Numbered from the stretch's first letter, positions 1 through 9,394 are shown. The stretch is DNA of 32,745 nucleotides from UBA11612 sp963976395 (GCA_963976395.1 CAXBLG010000032.1:1-32745); one strand, 5' to 3'. The notes: generated from the sequence alone by a model not told the origin. Numbers and translations: made by a program.

Positions 1-199
1 AGTCGTTCAAGTAGGCGGAGAACGCCACCATGTTGATGTTCACGGCTAGCAACATCAGTTCGATGGACATCATGATAACGATCAGGTTTTTCCGATTTAA
101 GAAAATACCAAAAATTCCGAGCGTGAATAAAATCGCGCCCACAGTCAGGTAATGCCCTAACCCAACTGCTAAGAGTCCGCTTTCCGCCGTCCCCATCAT
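1..199 (-). CDS. nuoK: NADH-quinone oxidoreductase subunit K (C-terminus cut by window edge)
   Basis: Membrane subunit of complex I, part of the proton-translocating arm (homologous to Mrp antiporter MrpC subunits). About 66 codons are visible before the window ends. The translation starts MMGTAESGL and includes the NuoK-typical LNRKNLIVIMMSIELMLLAV segment, with the membrane glutamate in the second helix. It was missing from a simple ORF scan because it runs off the edge. Its ATG overlaps the nuoJ stop codon (ATGA arrangement), which suggests translational coupling. Identity is clear from sequence and order. The rest of the gene and nuoL/M/N would lie outside the window. Confidence 0.93.
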   Translation of the reverse strand, partial: MMGTAESGLLAVGLGHYLTVGAILFTLGIFGIFLNRKNLIVIMMSIELMLLAVNINMVAFSAYLND

Positions 200-813
200 G
201 ACAGCCCTTTCCCGGTCGGAACCTGAACAAGGGTAACTGTGTCTTTCGGACTTCTTTTAACTTGCTCGACGATATTCTGCTTCCGCACACCGGGCCGACG
301 GCGAAGCGTCAAAACAATTGCGCCGATCATGGCCACTAACAAGACAAGACCGGACGCTTGAAACAGATAGACGTAGTCCGTGTATAAAATGGCACCAAGA
401 GCTTCGGTATTGCTGAGTTCAGACATAGCCGGCGTCGGAGCCAACCGCAGCGCTTCTGCACCAGGTGCCATAGTCCACCCACCGAAAACAACAGCCAATT
501 CCACCAGTAGAATCAAACCGACGAGCGCGCCGATCGGAAGATATTTTAAAAAGCCTTCCCGCATGACGGTGACATTGATGTCGAGCATCATAACAACGAA
601 TAAGAAGAGCACTGCGACCGCGCCCACGTACACCACGACCAAGATCATGGCGACAAACTCTGCGCCGAGCAGAACAAAAAGGCCTGCCGCATTAAAGAAT
701 GTCAGGATCAGCCACAGCACAGAGTGCACCGGGTTGCGCTGAAATATAACGTTCAGCGCACTGATCACGGCGATAATGGCAAATAAATAAAAGGCCAGCG
801 ATGCAACGATCAT
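196..813 (-). CDS. nuoJ: NADH-quinone oxidoreductase subunit J
   Basis: Membrane subunit of complex I (ND6 homologue), in the hinge between the quinone site and the proton-pumping arm. The 205-residue product has about five hydrophobic helices. The conserved third-helix region reads AMILVVVYVGAVAVLFLFVV and contains the glycine of the family's pi-bulge. A basic cytoplasmic tail follows the last helix. Length is normal for the family. The ATG at 811-813 follows a 94-base gap after nuoI, the largest gap inside the cluster, in which I see no gene. The stop overlaps the nuoK start. Confidence 0.95.
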   Translation of the reverse strand: MIVASLAFYLFAIIAVISALNVIFQRNPVHSVLWLILTFFNAAGLFVLLGAEFVAMILVVVYVGAVAVLFLFVVMMLDINVTVMREGFLKYLPIGALVGLILLVELAVVFGGWTMAPGAEALRLAPTPAMSELSNTEALGAILYTDYVYLFQASGLVLLVAMIGAIVLTLRRRPGVRKQNIVEQVKRSPKDTVTLVQVPTGKGLS

Positions 814-907
814 GCTGCGTCCCCTTGCCTTTGGCTAATGTATAGCCCCGTCTTCATTCCAGCCGTTTCCCCTCAGGTTCTTCCGTTAGCTTGCTGGCAC
901 CGCGCCA

Positions 908-1396
908 TTACCGATAGGGCGCACTCAGTTCCAGCCGCTTGGCAAGTTCACTTTCCCAGCGGTCGCCGTTCGCAAGCAATTTATCTTTGTTATAAAGCAA
1001 CTCGTCGTGAGTCTCCGTGGCGTACTCGAAGTTTGGCCCTTCAACGATAGCGTCCACGGGACACGCTTCTTCGCAGTACCCGCAGTAAATGCACTTTGTC
1101 ATATCGATGTCATAGCGCGTGGTGCGGCGACTACCATCGTTGCGCGCCTCGGCCTCAATGGTGATCGCCTGCGCCGGACAAATCGCTTCGCACAGCTTGC
1201 AGGCGATGCAGCGTTCTTCGCCATTCGGATAGCGGCGCAAAGCGTGTTCGCCGCGAAAGCGCGGAGAAATCGGCCCCTTCTCCCACGGATAATTGATGGT
1301 GACCTTCGGGCGGAACATATACCGCAAGGTGAGCAACATGCCTGAAGCAAGCTCCCAAAGGAGAGCTGCGCGAGCGGTGCGATCTAGGAATGCCAT
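908..1396 (-). CDS. nuoI: NADH-quinone oxidoreductase subunit I (ferredoxin-type)
   Basis: Peripheral-arm subunit of complex I (TYKY homologue) carrying two [4Fe-4S] clusters (N6a, N6b) that pass electrons towards NuoB. The 162-residue product shows both cluster motifs: CIACKLCEAICP near residues 62-73 and CIYCGYCEEACP near 101-112. An amphipathic N-terminal part precedes them, as in other members. Length matches the family. It starts 12 bases after the nuoH stop and belongs to the same run of genes. Nothing unusual. Confidence 0.96.
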   Translation of the reverse strand: MAFLDRTARAALLWELASGMLLTLRYMFRPKVTINYPWEKGPISPRFRGEHALRRYPNGEERCIACKLCEAICPAQAITIEAEARNDGSRRTTRYDIDMTKCIYCGYCEEACPVDAIVEGPNFEYATETHDELLYNKDKLLANGDRWESELAKRLELSAPYR

Positions 1397-1408
1397 ATCA
1401 GCCTCTCC

Positions 1409-2419
1409 TTACCCGGCCAACTTGTCGGTGTAGACCAGGAACCCAGCAGTGAGCACCAACCAAGCCAAAGACAAGGGCAGGAAAACTTTCCAACCAAGGC
1501 GCATCAGCTGATCATAGCGATATCGCGGAAAAGTCGCTCGCACCCAGATGAACACGAAAAGGCAGAACGCGACTTTGAGCATGAACCAGACAAAGCCGGG
1601 GATCCAAGTGAACGGCACCATATCCATCGGTGGCAACCAACCACCCAAGAACAGTACCGTAACCACGGCGGACATCATGATCATGTTCATGTACTCGCCC
1701 AGGAAGAACAGGGCGAAGGACATGGACGAATACTCAGTCATGAAACCGGCGACCAATTCCGACTCAGCTTCAGGAAGATCGAAGGGATGACGATTTGTTT
1801 CGGCTAGGACCGAAATAAAGAACACAATGAACATCGGGAAATGCGGAATGAAGTACCACATGCCCTGCTGGGCCATGACGACTTCCGACAGATTTAATGA
1901 GCCCGCGGTCAGCAGCACCGAAATCATCACAAAGCCGATGGACACTTCGTATGACACCATCTGCGCAGCCGAGCGCATCGCGCCAAGAAAAGCGTAACGG
2001 CTGTTTGAGGCCCAGCCTGCCATGACAATGCCGTACACGCCTAGCGATGAGATCGCGAACAGATACAGTACGCCGACGTTCAGGTTGGAGATAAACCACC
2101 CATCGCTGACTGGGATCACCGCCCATGCCAATAGCGCCAAAGAGAACGTCACCATCGGCGCTAAAAAGAAAACCACCGGACTTGATCCGGTCGGAACAAT
2201 CGTTTCCTTAAAAAGTAATTTAACTGCATCGGCAAACGGCTGGAGCAAACCAAACGGGCCCACAACGTTCGGGCCTTTACGAAGCTGCATGGCTCCGATA
2301 ATCCGGCGCTCGGCATAGGTTAGGTAAGCCATTGTCAGCATGACCGGCACGGCAAAGAGCAATATCTTGCCGAGAATCCAAGCGAATGGGATCAGATAGT
2401 CGTTTGTAAACTCAGCCAT
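1409..2419 (-). CDS. nuoH: NADH-quinone oxidoreductase subunit H
   Basis: Membrane subunit (ND1 homologue) that anchors the peripheral arm and forms much of the quinone tunnel. I chose the ATG at 2417-2419 (MAEFTNDYLI), giving 336 residues. The frame is open 11 codons further upstream, but that part reads as Arg-rich sequence inside the end of nuoG. With this start the gene overlaps nuoG by 8 bases. Conserved elements include RKGPNVVGPFGLLQPFADA after the first helix, the ETNRHPFDLPEAESELVAGF loop typical of ND1, and RATFPRYRYDQLM near the C-terminus. Eight to nine hydrophobic helices are evident. Confidence 0.95.
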   Translation of the reverse strand: MAEFTNDYLIPFAWILGKILLFAVPVMLTMAYLTYAERRIIGAMQLRKGPNVVGPFGLLQPFADAVKLLFKETIVPTGSSPVVFFLAPMVTFSLALLAWAVIPVSDGWFISNLNVGVLYLFAISSLGVYGIVMAGWASNSRYAFLGAMRSAAQMVSYEVSIGFVMISVLLTAGSLNLSEVVMAQQGMWYFIPHFPMFIVFFISVLAETNRHPFDLPEAESELVAGFMTEYSSMSFALFFLGEYMNMIMMSAVVTVLFLGGWLPPMDMVPFTWIPGFVWFMLKVAFCLFVFIWVRATFPRYRYDQLMRLGWKVFLPLSLAWLVLTAGFLVYTDKLAG

Positions 2420-4475
2420 CGGTGCCCGTCTTCTTAGTCTCGCCGGTGACAAATTCTTCCGTACAGCGTGCCATCGTCTGTGAGGCGCGGCTGATCGGAT
2501 CGGTCATATAATAGTTCTTAACCGGGTAGTCGAACCCAGTCGCACTAATCGCCCCCGCACCGCCAAAGCTTTTCCACTCGGCGGGTTGCACTCGATCTGT
2601 TGTCGCAAAAATCGCATTCACATCGGTTAAGCGCTGACGCACCTGAGCAAAATTATCGTACGGCAACTTCTTGTCCAAAACCTCAGACAGCGCACGAACA
2701 ATGGCCCAGTCCTCTCGCGCGTCACCTGGCGGAAAAGCCGCGCGGTAGCCATGCTGAGGCCGACCTTCGGTGTTCACGTAGGTGCCGTCTTTCTCAGTAT
2801 ATGCGGCTCCCGGCAGGATCACGTCGGCGCGATGCGCACTACTATCGCCATGATGCCCCTGATAAATGACAAATGTATTTCCAAGGTCTGTCGTGTCGAT
2901 CTCATCGGCGCCGAGCAGATACAGCACTTCGATCTCGCCTTTGCGTGCGCCATCTAGAATATCGCGCGTACCTTTTCCACCCGCACTGGGGACAAATCCA
3001 ACATCAAGACCACCGACACGAGCGCCCGCCGTATGCAAGACGTTAAAGCCGTTCCAGCCTTCTTTTACGAGACCGCAGCTATCGGCAACTTTTCGTGCCG
3101 CAGCGAGGATAGCCGACCCATCAGACCGACTGAGAGCCGCCATACCTAAAATGAGCATTGGCGCTTTCGCGGCCTTGAGAGTTGCCGCAAGCGGATGGCT
3201 GCCATCAGCTATCTTGGCCAGCACATCAGCCGTCTCGCCGAGGTGATCGTATTTATAGGTCAGGTCCGCCTGTTCGCCGATGACGCTAACATTAAAATCG
3301 CCCTGCAAATATCGCTTACGAATACGAGCGTTAAGGACCGGAGCTTCTTTCCGCGGATTTGATCCGATGATGAGAAGGACATCAGCGTTTTCAATTCCGG
3401 CGATTGTGGAATTAAACAGGTAAGACGCGCGAACAGTCGGATCAATCGCCGCACCATCTTGTCGGCAATCTAAATTAGGGGAGTCGACCGATGCCATAAG
3501 GTCTTTAAGCGCGACCATAGACTCACAGTCCACTGTATCACCCGCAACGGCAGCAATCTTGCTACCCGAAAGACCATTCACCTTTTTGGCAATCGCTTCG
3601 AAGGCTTCTTGCCAGCTCGCAGGCAGTAGTTTGCCCTCGCGGCGCACATAAGGTTGATCAAGTCGCTGGTATTTGAGGCCGTCACAAGCTAAGCGACTTT
3701 TATCGCCCAACCACTCCTCGTTCACGTCTTCGTTGATACGCGGCAAGATACGCATCACCTCGCGGCCGCGCACATCTACGCGGATGTTGCTGCCAACCGC
3801 GTCCAAAGCATCAATAGATTCTGTTTTGCGCAACTCCCAAGAGCGCGCCTTAAATTCATACGGCTTGCTGGTCAGCGCACCAACTGGGCACAAATCCACG
3901 ACACAACCGGACAGTTCTGAGTCCAGCGCCTTTTCGAGATAGGTCGTGATCTCCATATCTTCGCCCCGGCCCGTCGCGCCCAATTCGGGCACACCGGCAA
4001 CTTCGGTTGCAAAGCGTACGCAACGAGTACAGTGAATACACCGAGTCATAATGGTGGAGATCACCGGCCCCATATTTTTGTCTTTGACGGCTCGTTTGTT
4101 TTCCTCAAAACGACCGCGATCAAACCCATAGGCCATCGCTTGATCTTGCAGATCACACTCGCCGCCTTGATCACAAATTGGACAATCCAGCGGATGATTG
4201 ATGAGAAGAAATTCCATCACGCCAGCGCGCGACATAAAGGCTTTGTCGGATTTCGTATGTACAACCATGCCGTCGCCGGCCGGCATCGCACACGAGGCGA
4301 CAGGCTTCGGAGACTTCTCGACATCAACAAGGCACATACGGCAATTGCCCGCGATGGAGAGACGGTCATGATAACAGAAACGCGGAATCTCAACGCCCGC
4401 CAGTTCCGCCGCCTGTAGGATGGTCGTCCCAGGCGGAACATCAATCTCCATGCCGTCGATTGTTAGTTTTGGCAT
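2412..4475 (-). CDS. nuoG: NADH-quinone oxidoreductase subunit G
   Basis: The 75-kDa iron-sulfur subunit of the complex I peripheral arm. I start it at ATG 4473-4475 (MPKLTIDGM), preceded by an AGGGGAAG ribosome-binding site, giving 687 residues. The longer open frame upstream starts inside the nuoF end and looks spurious. The N-terminal ferredoxin-like [2Fe-2S] domain has CRMC and the flanking cysteines. A His-Cys3 cluster motif (HPLDCPICDQGGECDLQDQ) and CIHCTRC follow, then a long molybdopterin-oxidoreductase-like domain without a catalytic cofactor role in this family. It sits 19 bases downstream of nuoF. Confidence 0.95.
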   Translation of the reverse strand: MPKLTIDGMEIDVPPGTTILQAAELAGVEIPRFCYHDRLSIAGNCRMCLVDVEKSPKPVASCAMPAGDGMVVHTKSDKAFMSRAGVMEFLLINHPLDCPICDQGGECDLQDQAMAYGFDRGRFEENKRAVKDKNMGPVISTIMTRCIHCTRCVRFATEVAGVPELGATGRGEDMEITTYLEKALDSELSGCVVDLCPVGALTSKPYEFKARSWELRKTESIDALDAVGSNIRVDVRGREVMRILPRINEDVNEEWLGDKSRLACDGLKYQRLDQPYVRREGKLLPASWQEAFEAIAKKVNGLSGSKIAAVAGDTVDCESMVALKDLMASVDSPNLDCRQDGAAIDPTVRASYLFNSTIAGIENADVLLIIGSNPRKEAPVLNARIRKRYLQGDFNVSVIGEQADLTYKYDHLGETADVLAKIADGSHPLAATLKAAKAPMLILGMAALSRSDGSAILAAARKVADSCGLVKEGWNGFNVLHTAGARVGGLDVGFVPSAGGKGTRDILDGARKGEIEVLYLLGADEIDTTDLGNTFVIYQGHHGDSSAHRADVILPGAAYTEKDGTYVNTEGRPQHGYRAAFPPGDAREDWAIVRALSEVLDKKLPYDNFAQVRQRLTDVNAIFATTDRVQPAEWKSFGGAGAISATGFDYPVKNYYMTDPISRASQTMARCTEEFVTGETKKTGTDG

Positions 4476-4494
4476 GCTACTTCCCCTGCCCGCC

Positions 4495-5787
4495 CTAAGC
4501 CGCTTTTTCGCGGACTTTGGCGTCGCGATATTCGCGAATGCGGCGCTCGAGTTCCGGTTTAAAATGACGAATAAGACCTTGCACCGGCCATGCTGCCGCA
4601 TCGCCAAGGGCGCAGATCGTGTGACCTTCAATCTGATACGTCACCTGCTCCAACGTATCTATTTCCTGAAGCGTGGCATCACCTTTGACCATCCGCTTCA
4701 TGACGCGCGCGAGCCACCCGGTGCCTTCGCGGCACGGTGTGCACTGGCCGCAGCTTTCATGCTTATAAAAAGCTGAAAGCCGCGCGATGCACGACACAAC
4801 ATCCGCGGACTTATCCATAACCATGATGGCCGCCGTACCCAAACCAGATTTCACATCTTTAAGAGAATCAAAATCCATCAGGACGGAATCGCAAATTGAT
4901 TTAGGCAGCAACGGCACTGAGGCGCCGCCGGGAATTATGGCTTGCAAGTTTTCCCATCCGCCGCGCACACCGCCAGCGTGCTTTTCAATCAGTTCACGCA
5001 GGGGAATGCCCATGGTTTCTTCGACGTTACAGGGCTTATTCACATTCCCGGAAATACAGAAAACTTTCGTGCCGGTGTTGTTGGGACGACCGATCCCAGC
5101 GAACCAGCTAGCACCGCGACGTAAAATCGTCGGTGCGACGGCAATGCTTTCGACGTTGTTCACGGTCGTCGGGCAGCCATACAAACCAACACCCGCCGGA
5201 AACGGCGGCTTAAGCCGCGGCTGGCCTTTATTGCCTTCCAGACTTTCGATTAGCGCCGTTTCTTCGCCGCAGATATAAGCCCCCGCACCACGGTGCAGAT
5301 ACAAATCGAAATCCCAACCCGATCCGCAAGCATTCTTGCCGATCAGTCCTGCTTCATAGGCTTCATCGATAGCCACCTGAAGGTTGGAGGCTTCGTTATA
5401 AAACTCGCCGCGAATGTAAATATAACAGGCGTGCGCTCGCATTGCGAAGCTGGCGAGCAAACACCCTTCCACAAGCTTATGAGGATCAAACCGCATCATG
5501 TCGCGGTCTTTGCACGTTCCCGGTTCGCCCTCGTCAGCATTAACGACAAGATAGTGTGGCCGCTCGCCTTCGGTCTTAGGCATAAACGACCATTTAAGGC
5601 CCGTCGGAAACCCTGCGCCGCCACGACCACGCAGACCGGACCGCTTCATTTCATCGACAATCCAGTCCTGGCCCATGGCCATCAATTCTTTTGTACCGTC
5701 CCAATCGCCGCGGGCACGCGCGCCGGCAAGACGCCAATCGTGACGACCATAAAGATTTGTAAAAATGCGGTCTTTATCAGCGAGCAT
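4495..5787 (-). CDS. nuoF: NADH-quinone oxidoreductase subunit F (NADH/FMN-binding)
   Basis: The 51-kDa subunit that oxidises NADH with FMN and passes electrons to a [4Fe-4S] cluster (N3). The 430-residue product contains the NADH-binding glycine loop RGRGGAGFPTGLKWSF near residues 53-68, an FMN-site region with NADEGEPGT, and the cluster motif ESCGQCTPCREGTGW with a fourth cysteine later at TICALGD. An AGAGG ribosome-binding site precedes the ATG. It lies between nuoE (12-base gap) and nuoG (19-base gap). Length is standard. Confidence 0.96.
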   Translation of the reverse strand: MLADKDRIFTNLYGRHDWRLAGARARGDWDGTKELMAMGQDWIVDEMKRSGLRGRGGAGFPTGLKWSFMPKTEGERPHYLVVNADEGEPGTCKDRDMMRFDPHKLVEGCLLASFAMRAHACYIYIRGEFYNEASNLQVAIDEAYEAGLIGKNACGSGWDFDLYLHRGAGAYICGEETALIESLEGNKGQPRLKPPFPAGVGLYGCPTTVNNVESIAVAPTILRRGASWFAGIGRPNNTGTKVFCISGNVNKPCNVEETMGIPLRELIEKHAGGVRGGWENLQAIIPGGASVPLLPKSICDSVLMDFDSLKDVKSGLGTAAIMVMDKSADVVSCIARLSAFYKHESCGQCTPCREGTGWLARVMKRMVKGDATLQEIDTLEQVTYQIEGHTICALGDAAAWPVQGLIRHFKPELERRIREYRDAKVREKAA

Positions 5788-5799
5788 ATTGTCGAACCT

Positions 5800-6504
5800 C
5801 TACGCCTTTCCGCCGGCTTTAGCAGCAGCGGCAGCAGCCGCCTCCGCTTTTGCTTTTTCAAAGGCTGCTTTAGCTGCAACCAAATCTTGTTTAGCTATGG
5901 GCTTCGTGGGGTCATCGGTCAGACTTGTAGGCTCGCCTGCAGGCGCAGACGCATCACGGCCTGACTGAGACCCGTGAAGCGGCTTCTCGCCGCGCTTAAA
6001 CGCATCAAGAATCTTGACCGTCGAATCAAAATCCAAGTCTTCGTAATAGTCATCGCCCACTTGCACGACCGGCGCGTTTACACAGGCTCCCGCGCATTCG
6101 ACTTCACTCACCGTAAAGGCACCGTCAGGCGTTGTTTCACCCAAACCAATGCCTAGCTTTTCTGTGCAAGCTTTAACGACATCACTCGATCCGCGCAGCG
6201 CGCATGACAAACTCGTACACACCTGGACATGCGTTTTGCCGACTGGATGAAGATTAAACATCGTGTAGAACGTCGCAACCTCAAGCACTCGGATCACCGG
6301 CATATCCAGAATCTCTGCAACGCATTCAATGGCCGGGCGTGACACCCAGCCCTCTTGGCGCTGAGCCAAATCGAGCAACGGAATAACCGCGCTAGCTTGA
6401 CGCCCTGCCGGATATTTTGAAATGACGCGCTTCGACTGCTCCAGGTTTTCGCTGGAAAAGGCGAAACTTGCGGGCTGCTTCTTAGCGAGGGTACGAACGC
6501 TCAT
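5800..6504 (-). CDS. nuoE: NADH-quinone oxidoreductase subunit E
   Basis: The 24-kDa [2Fe-2S] thioredoxin-fold subunit of the NADH dehydrogenase module. The 234-residue product carries the four cluster cysteines in CTSLSC and, about 35 residues on, ECAGAC. The conserved core ends near residue 170. Behind it comes a tail of about 60 residues rich in Ala, Lys and Glu that finishes in an alanine run and AGGKA. Such tails occur in alphaproteobacterial NuoE but vary in sequence. The ATG overlaps the nuoD stop by four bases (ATGA), suggesting coupling. Confidence 0.95.
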   Translation of the reverse strand: MSVRTLAKKQPASFAFSSENLEQSKRVISKYPAGRQASAVIPLLDLAQRQEGWVSRPAIECVAEILDMPVIRVLEVATFYTMFNLHPVGKTHVQVCTSLSCALRGSSDVVKACTEKLGIGLGETTPDGAFTVSEVECAGACVNAPVVQVGDDYYEDLDFDSTVKILDAFKRGEKPLHGSQSGRDASAPAGEPTSLTDDPTKPIAKQDLVAAKAAFEKAKAEAAAAAAAKAGGKA

Positions 6505-7682
6505 CGGTCCACCTCACCGAAAACGATGTCAATCGAACCGAGAACCGCCGGCACATCGGCGAGCATATGTCCGCGCAACATCATGTCCATAGCTTCGAGA
6601 TGCACAAACCCTGGAGCGCGGATGCGGCACCGATACGGACGATTGCTGCCGTCGGACACCAAGTACACCGCGAATTCACCCTTTGGGGCTTCAACGGCCG
6701 CATAAACTTCACCTTCGGGAACTTTGTATCCCTCCGTGTAAAGCTTGAAGTGATGAATGAGCGCCTCCATCGAGGTCTTCATTTCACGCCGCGGCGGAGC
6801 TAAAATTTTACGGTCATTCACGCGGCAAGGTCCGGACGGCATCTTTTCAATGCATTGCGTGATAATACGAAGCGACTGCCTCATCTCTTCGACACGGACC
6901 AGATAGCGATCATAACAATCGCCATGCTTACCGATTGGAATGTCGAACTCGACTTCATCGTAAGAATTGTAAGGCTGAGACTTACGCAAATCCCACGGCA
7001 CACCGGATGCTCGTAAATTTGGCCCGGTGAAACCCCAGGCGATTGCCTCGTCTTTACTAACGATGCCGATATCAACCGTACGCTGCTTGAAGATGCGGTT
7101 CTCTGTCAGAAGTGTCTCGAGTTCGTCCATCACTTTTGGGTAGGTCTCGGCCCACTCGGAAATCCGGTCCAATAGCCCCACCGGCAAATCCCAAGCAACG
7201 CCACCGGGTCTATAATAGTTAGCATGAAGGCGTGCGCCGCAGACTTCATCATAGAAGCCCATCAGTTTCTCACGCTCCTCGAACGTCCACAGAAACGGCG
7301 TCATAGCACCGACGTCCATGGCGTAGGACGCAATGTTCATAATGTGATTGAGGATACGCGTGATCTCATCAAACAGCATTCTGATGTATTTGGCCCGCGG
7401 CGGAATTTCAATTCCAAGCAAGCGCTCTGTTGCGATCGAGAACGCTTCTTCCTGGCTCATCGGTGAGACGTAGTCGAGCCGGTCAAAGTACGGCACCGCC
7501 TGCAGATAAGTTTTATATTCGATCAGTTTCTCGGTGCCGCGATGCAAAAGGCCAATGTGCGGATCCACACGGTTGATGACCTCACCGCCCATCTCCAGCA
7601 CCAACCGTAATACACCGTGGGCCGCCGGGTGTTGCGGTCCAAAGTTAACGGTGTAATTTTCGATTTCCACGGGGGCTGACAT
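6501..7682 (-). CDS. nuoD: NADH-quinone oxidoreductase subunit D
   Basis: The 49-kDa subunit, related to [NiFe]-hydrogenase large subunits, lining the quinone pocket with NuoB. I start at ATG 7680-7682 (MSAPVEIENYTVNFGPQHP), giving 393 residues. An upstream extension in the same frame lies inside nuoC and is Arg/Cys-rich, so I reject it. Conserved NFGPQHPAAHGVLR (including the quinone-site histidine), DPHIGLLHRGTEKL and a terminal DIVFGEVDR are all present. One base separates it from the nuoC stop. Confidence 0.96.
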   Translation of the reverse strand: MSAPVEIENYTVNFGPQHPAAHGVLRLVLEMGGEVINRVDPHIGLLHRGTEKLIEYKTYLQAVPYFDRLDYVSPMSQEEAFSIATERLLGIEIPPRAKYIRMLFDEITRILNHIMNIASYAMDVGAMTPFLWTFEEREKLMGFYDEVCGARLHANYYRPGGVAWDLPVGLLDRISEWAETYPKVMDELETLLTENRIFKQRTVDIGIVSKDEAIAWGFTGPNLRASGVPWDLRKSQPYNSYDEVEFDIPIGKHGDCYDRYLVRVEEMRQSLRIITQCIEKMPSGPCRVNDRKILAPPRREMKTSMEALIHHFKLYTEGYKVPEGEVYAAVEAPKGEFAVYLVSDGSNRPYRCRIRAPGFVHLEAMDMMLRGHMLADVPAVLGSIDIVFGEVDR

Positions 7683-7683
7683 A

Positions 7684-8325
7684 TTAAGAACTCTGCTTCG
7701 GCGCGGATTCAGGCGCTTTCTCATCACCCGGCAACAAACGCTGCATGCCTTCCCACGGGCTAAGGAAATCAAACGTGCGAAAATCTTGAACCAGCTTTAC
7801 CGGCTCGTAAATCACCCGCTTCTGCTCTTCGTCGTAGCGCATTTCGACATAACCGGTGAGCGGAAAATCCTTTCGTTGAGGATGACCATCAAACCCGTAG
7901 TCCGTCAAAATACGCCGCAGATCCGGATGATCGGAGAAGAACACACCGTACATATCCCAAACTTCGCGCTCAAACCAATCCGCACAAGCGTAAACCGACG
8001 TGATGCTCGGCACCGGCTTCTCTTCACCTGTGGTCACTTTCAAACGAATGCGCTCATTCCTGTTCATGCTGATCAGGTGATAGACGACGTCAAACCGTTC
8101 TTCGCGCTCCGGAAAGTCCACTCCGCATATATCTAGGAGTTGCGTAAACTGACATTTCGGATCATCACGCAAAAATTTGACGACACCTACAATCGACGCA
8201 CGCTGCACGATCACAACAAGCTCCCCGCGCACAACTTCAGCTGACAGCACATCGGCTGCCAACGATTGACTAAGGTGGGCGGCCGTTTCGCTAAGACCGA
8301 CGTCGATGGAAGTGGAATTGCTCAT
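7684..8325 (-). CDS. nuoC: NADH-quinone oxidoreductase subunit C
   Basis: The 30-kDa peripheral-arm subunit, without cofactors. The 213-residue product contains the family signature region WFEREVWDMYGVFFSDHPDL followed by RRILTDYGFDGHPQRKDFPL. It is separate from NuoD; in Escherichia coli the two are fused. It starts 14 bases after the nuoB stop. The last 25 or so residues, Pro/Glu/Lys-rich, are a poorly conserved tail. Confidence 0.95.
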   Translation of the reverse strand: MSNSTSIDVGLSETAAHLSQSLAADVLSAEVVRGELVVIVQRASIVGVVKFLRDDPKCQFTQLLDICGVDFPEREERFDVVYHLISMNRNERIRLKVTTGEEKPVPSITSVYACADWFEREVWDMYGVFFSDHPDLRRILTDYGFDGHPQRKDFPLTGYVEMRYDEEQKRVIYEPVKLVQDFRTFDFLSPWEGMQRLLPGDEKAPESAPKQSS

Positions 8326-8339
8326 GAACGATACTTGAT

Positions 8340-8894
8340 CTAACGGTCGATGGTGCCGACGCGGCGAATTTTTTTATGGAGTTGCATGATCCCGTAGAGC
8401 AGCGCTTCCGCTGTGGGCGGACAACCGGGCACATAAATGTCAACCGGCACAATACGATCACAACCTCGCACGACCGAATACGAGTAGTGATAATATCCTC
8501 CGCCATTCGCGCACGAGCCCATGGAAATCACATACCGCGGCTCCGGCATTTGGTCGTACACCTTGCGCAATGCAGGCGCCATTTTGTTAGTCAGCGTACC
8601 GGCCACGATCATCACATCAGACTGACGCGGGCTCGGGCGAAAAAACATCCCAAACCGGTCCATGTCGTAGCGCGCCATCGCCACATGCATCATTTCAACA
8701 GCGCAACAGGCCAGACCAAAAGTCATGGGCCAAAGCGAGCCGGCCCGACCCCAATTGGCCAGCTTGTCGAGGCTGGTGAGAATAAACCCTTTATCCTGTA
8801 ACTCGCCTGCAACGCGGCTCATCACCTGGGCATCTTCTGCCGTAACTGCGCGAATGACGTCGGTCTTTGCCGCTGCCGGAACGGTCACTCCCAT
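8340..8894 (-). CDS. nuoB: NADH-quinone oxidoreductase subunit B
   Basis: The 20-kDa (PSST) subunit that holds cluster N2 and hands electrons to quinone. I chose ATG 8892-8894 (MGVTVPAAAK), giving 184 residues, because a strong AAGAAGGGGG ribosome-binding site lies about 8 bases before it; a start 7 codons upstream is possible. N2 ligands are visible: the double cysteine in LACCAVEMM, the cysteine in MGSCANGGGYYHYSYSVVRG and the one in YVPGCPPTAEALLYG. The chosen start overlaps the nuoA stop region by 10 bases. Confidence 0.95.
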   Translation of the reverse strand: MGVTVPAAAKTDVIRAVTAEDAQVMSRVAGELQDKGFILTSLDKLANWGRAGSLWPMTFGLACCAVEMMHVAMARYDMDRFGMFFRPSPRQSDVMIVAGTLTNKMAPALRKVYDQMPEPRYVISMGSCANGGGYYHYSYSVVRGCDRIVPVDIYVPGCPPTAEALLYGIMQLHKKIRRVGTIDR

Positions 8895-9250
8895 TCCAAG
8901 GCCCCCTTCTTCCATTCGTATATGAAGCCCACAGTCAGAATCCCCAAAAACACCATCATCGACCAAAATCCGAACATTCCAATTTTTCCGAGGCTAACGG
9001 CCCAGGGAAACAGGAAAGCGACCTCAAGGTCAAAAATGATGAACAAGATGGATACAAGGTAGAAACGCACGTCAAACTTAGACCTAGCATCATCGAAGGC
9101 CTCGAAACCGCACTCATAGGCCGAGGACTTCTCCGGATCCGGACGGTTGGGTCCAGCAATAAGTGAGGCCACCACAAAAGCGATGGCCAAACCAAAGGCG
9201 ATCCCGAGAAAGATAAGGATCGGTAAATATTCCATAAGCAGGTCTTGCAT
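8885..9250 (-). CDS. nuoA: NADH-quinone oxidoreductase subunit A
   Basis: First gene of the cluster; a three-helix membrane subunit (ND3 homologue). The 121-residue product has the conserved loop YECGFEAFDDARSKFDVRFY between helices 1 and 2, including the ND3 cysteine whose exposure changes in the active/deactive transition of mitochondrial complex I. It then has the acidic residues in ILFIIFDLEVAFLFPW. The ATG at 9248-9250 follows a weak AAGG; an ATG five codons later is an alternative. A sigma70-like promoter lies about 145 bases upstream. Confidence 0.95.
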   Translation of the reverse strand: MQDLLMEYLPILIFLGIAFGLAIAFVVASLIAGPNRPDPEKSSAYECGFEAFDDARSKFDVRFYLVSILFIIFDLEVAFLFPWAVSLGKIGMFGFWSMMVFLGILTVGFIYEWKKGALEWE

Positions 9251-9394
9251 TGGCGCTGCGCCTTGCTACTGGGTCGCTCCCACAAGCGCACCAATAGATT
9301 CTTTTACATTTTATTACAACAGCTTAGATCGCTGCGCCTGAGTAGATCACGCGGTCCGTATTGTCCCTCGCACGCGCCTACAGAAGCAGGGTTG

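Noticed and set aside
4476..4631. Longer N-terminus for nuoG
   Set aside because: The extra 52 residues lie inside the nuoF end, are basic and unlike NuoG, while the internal ATG has a strong ribosome-binding site and begins at the ferredoxin domain.
5765..5968. Alanine-rich plus-strand frame opposite nuoE
   Set aside because: It is the complement of the low-complexity nuoE tail; no independent support.
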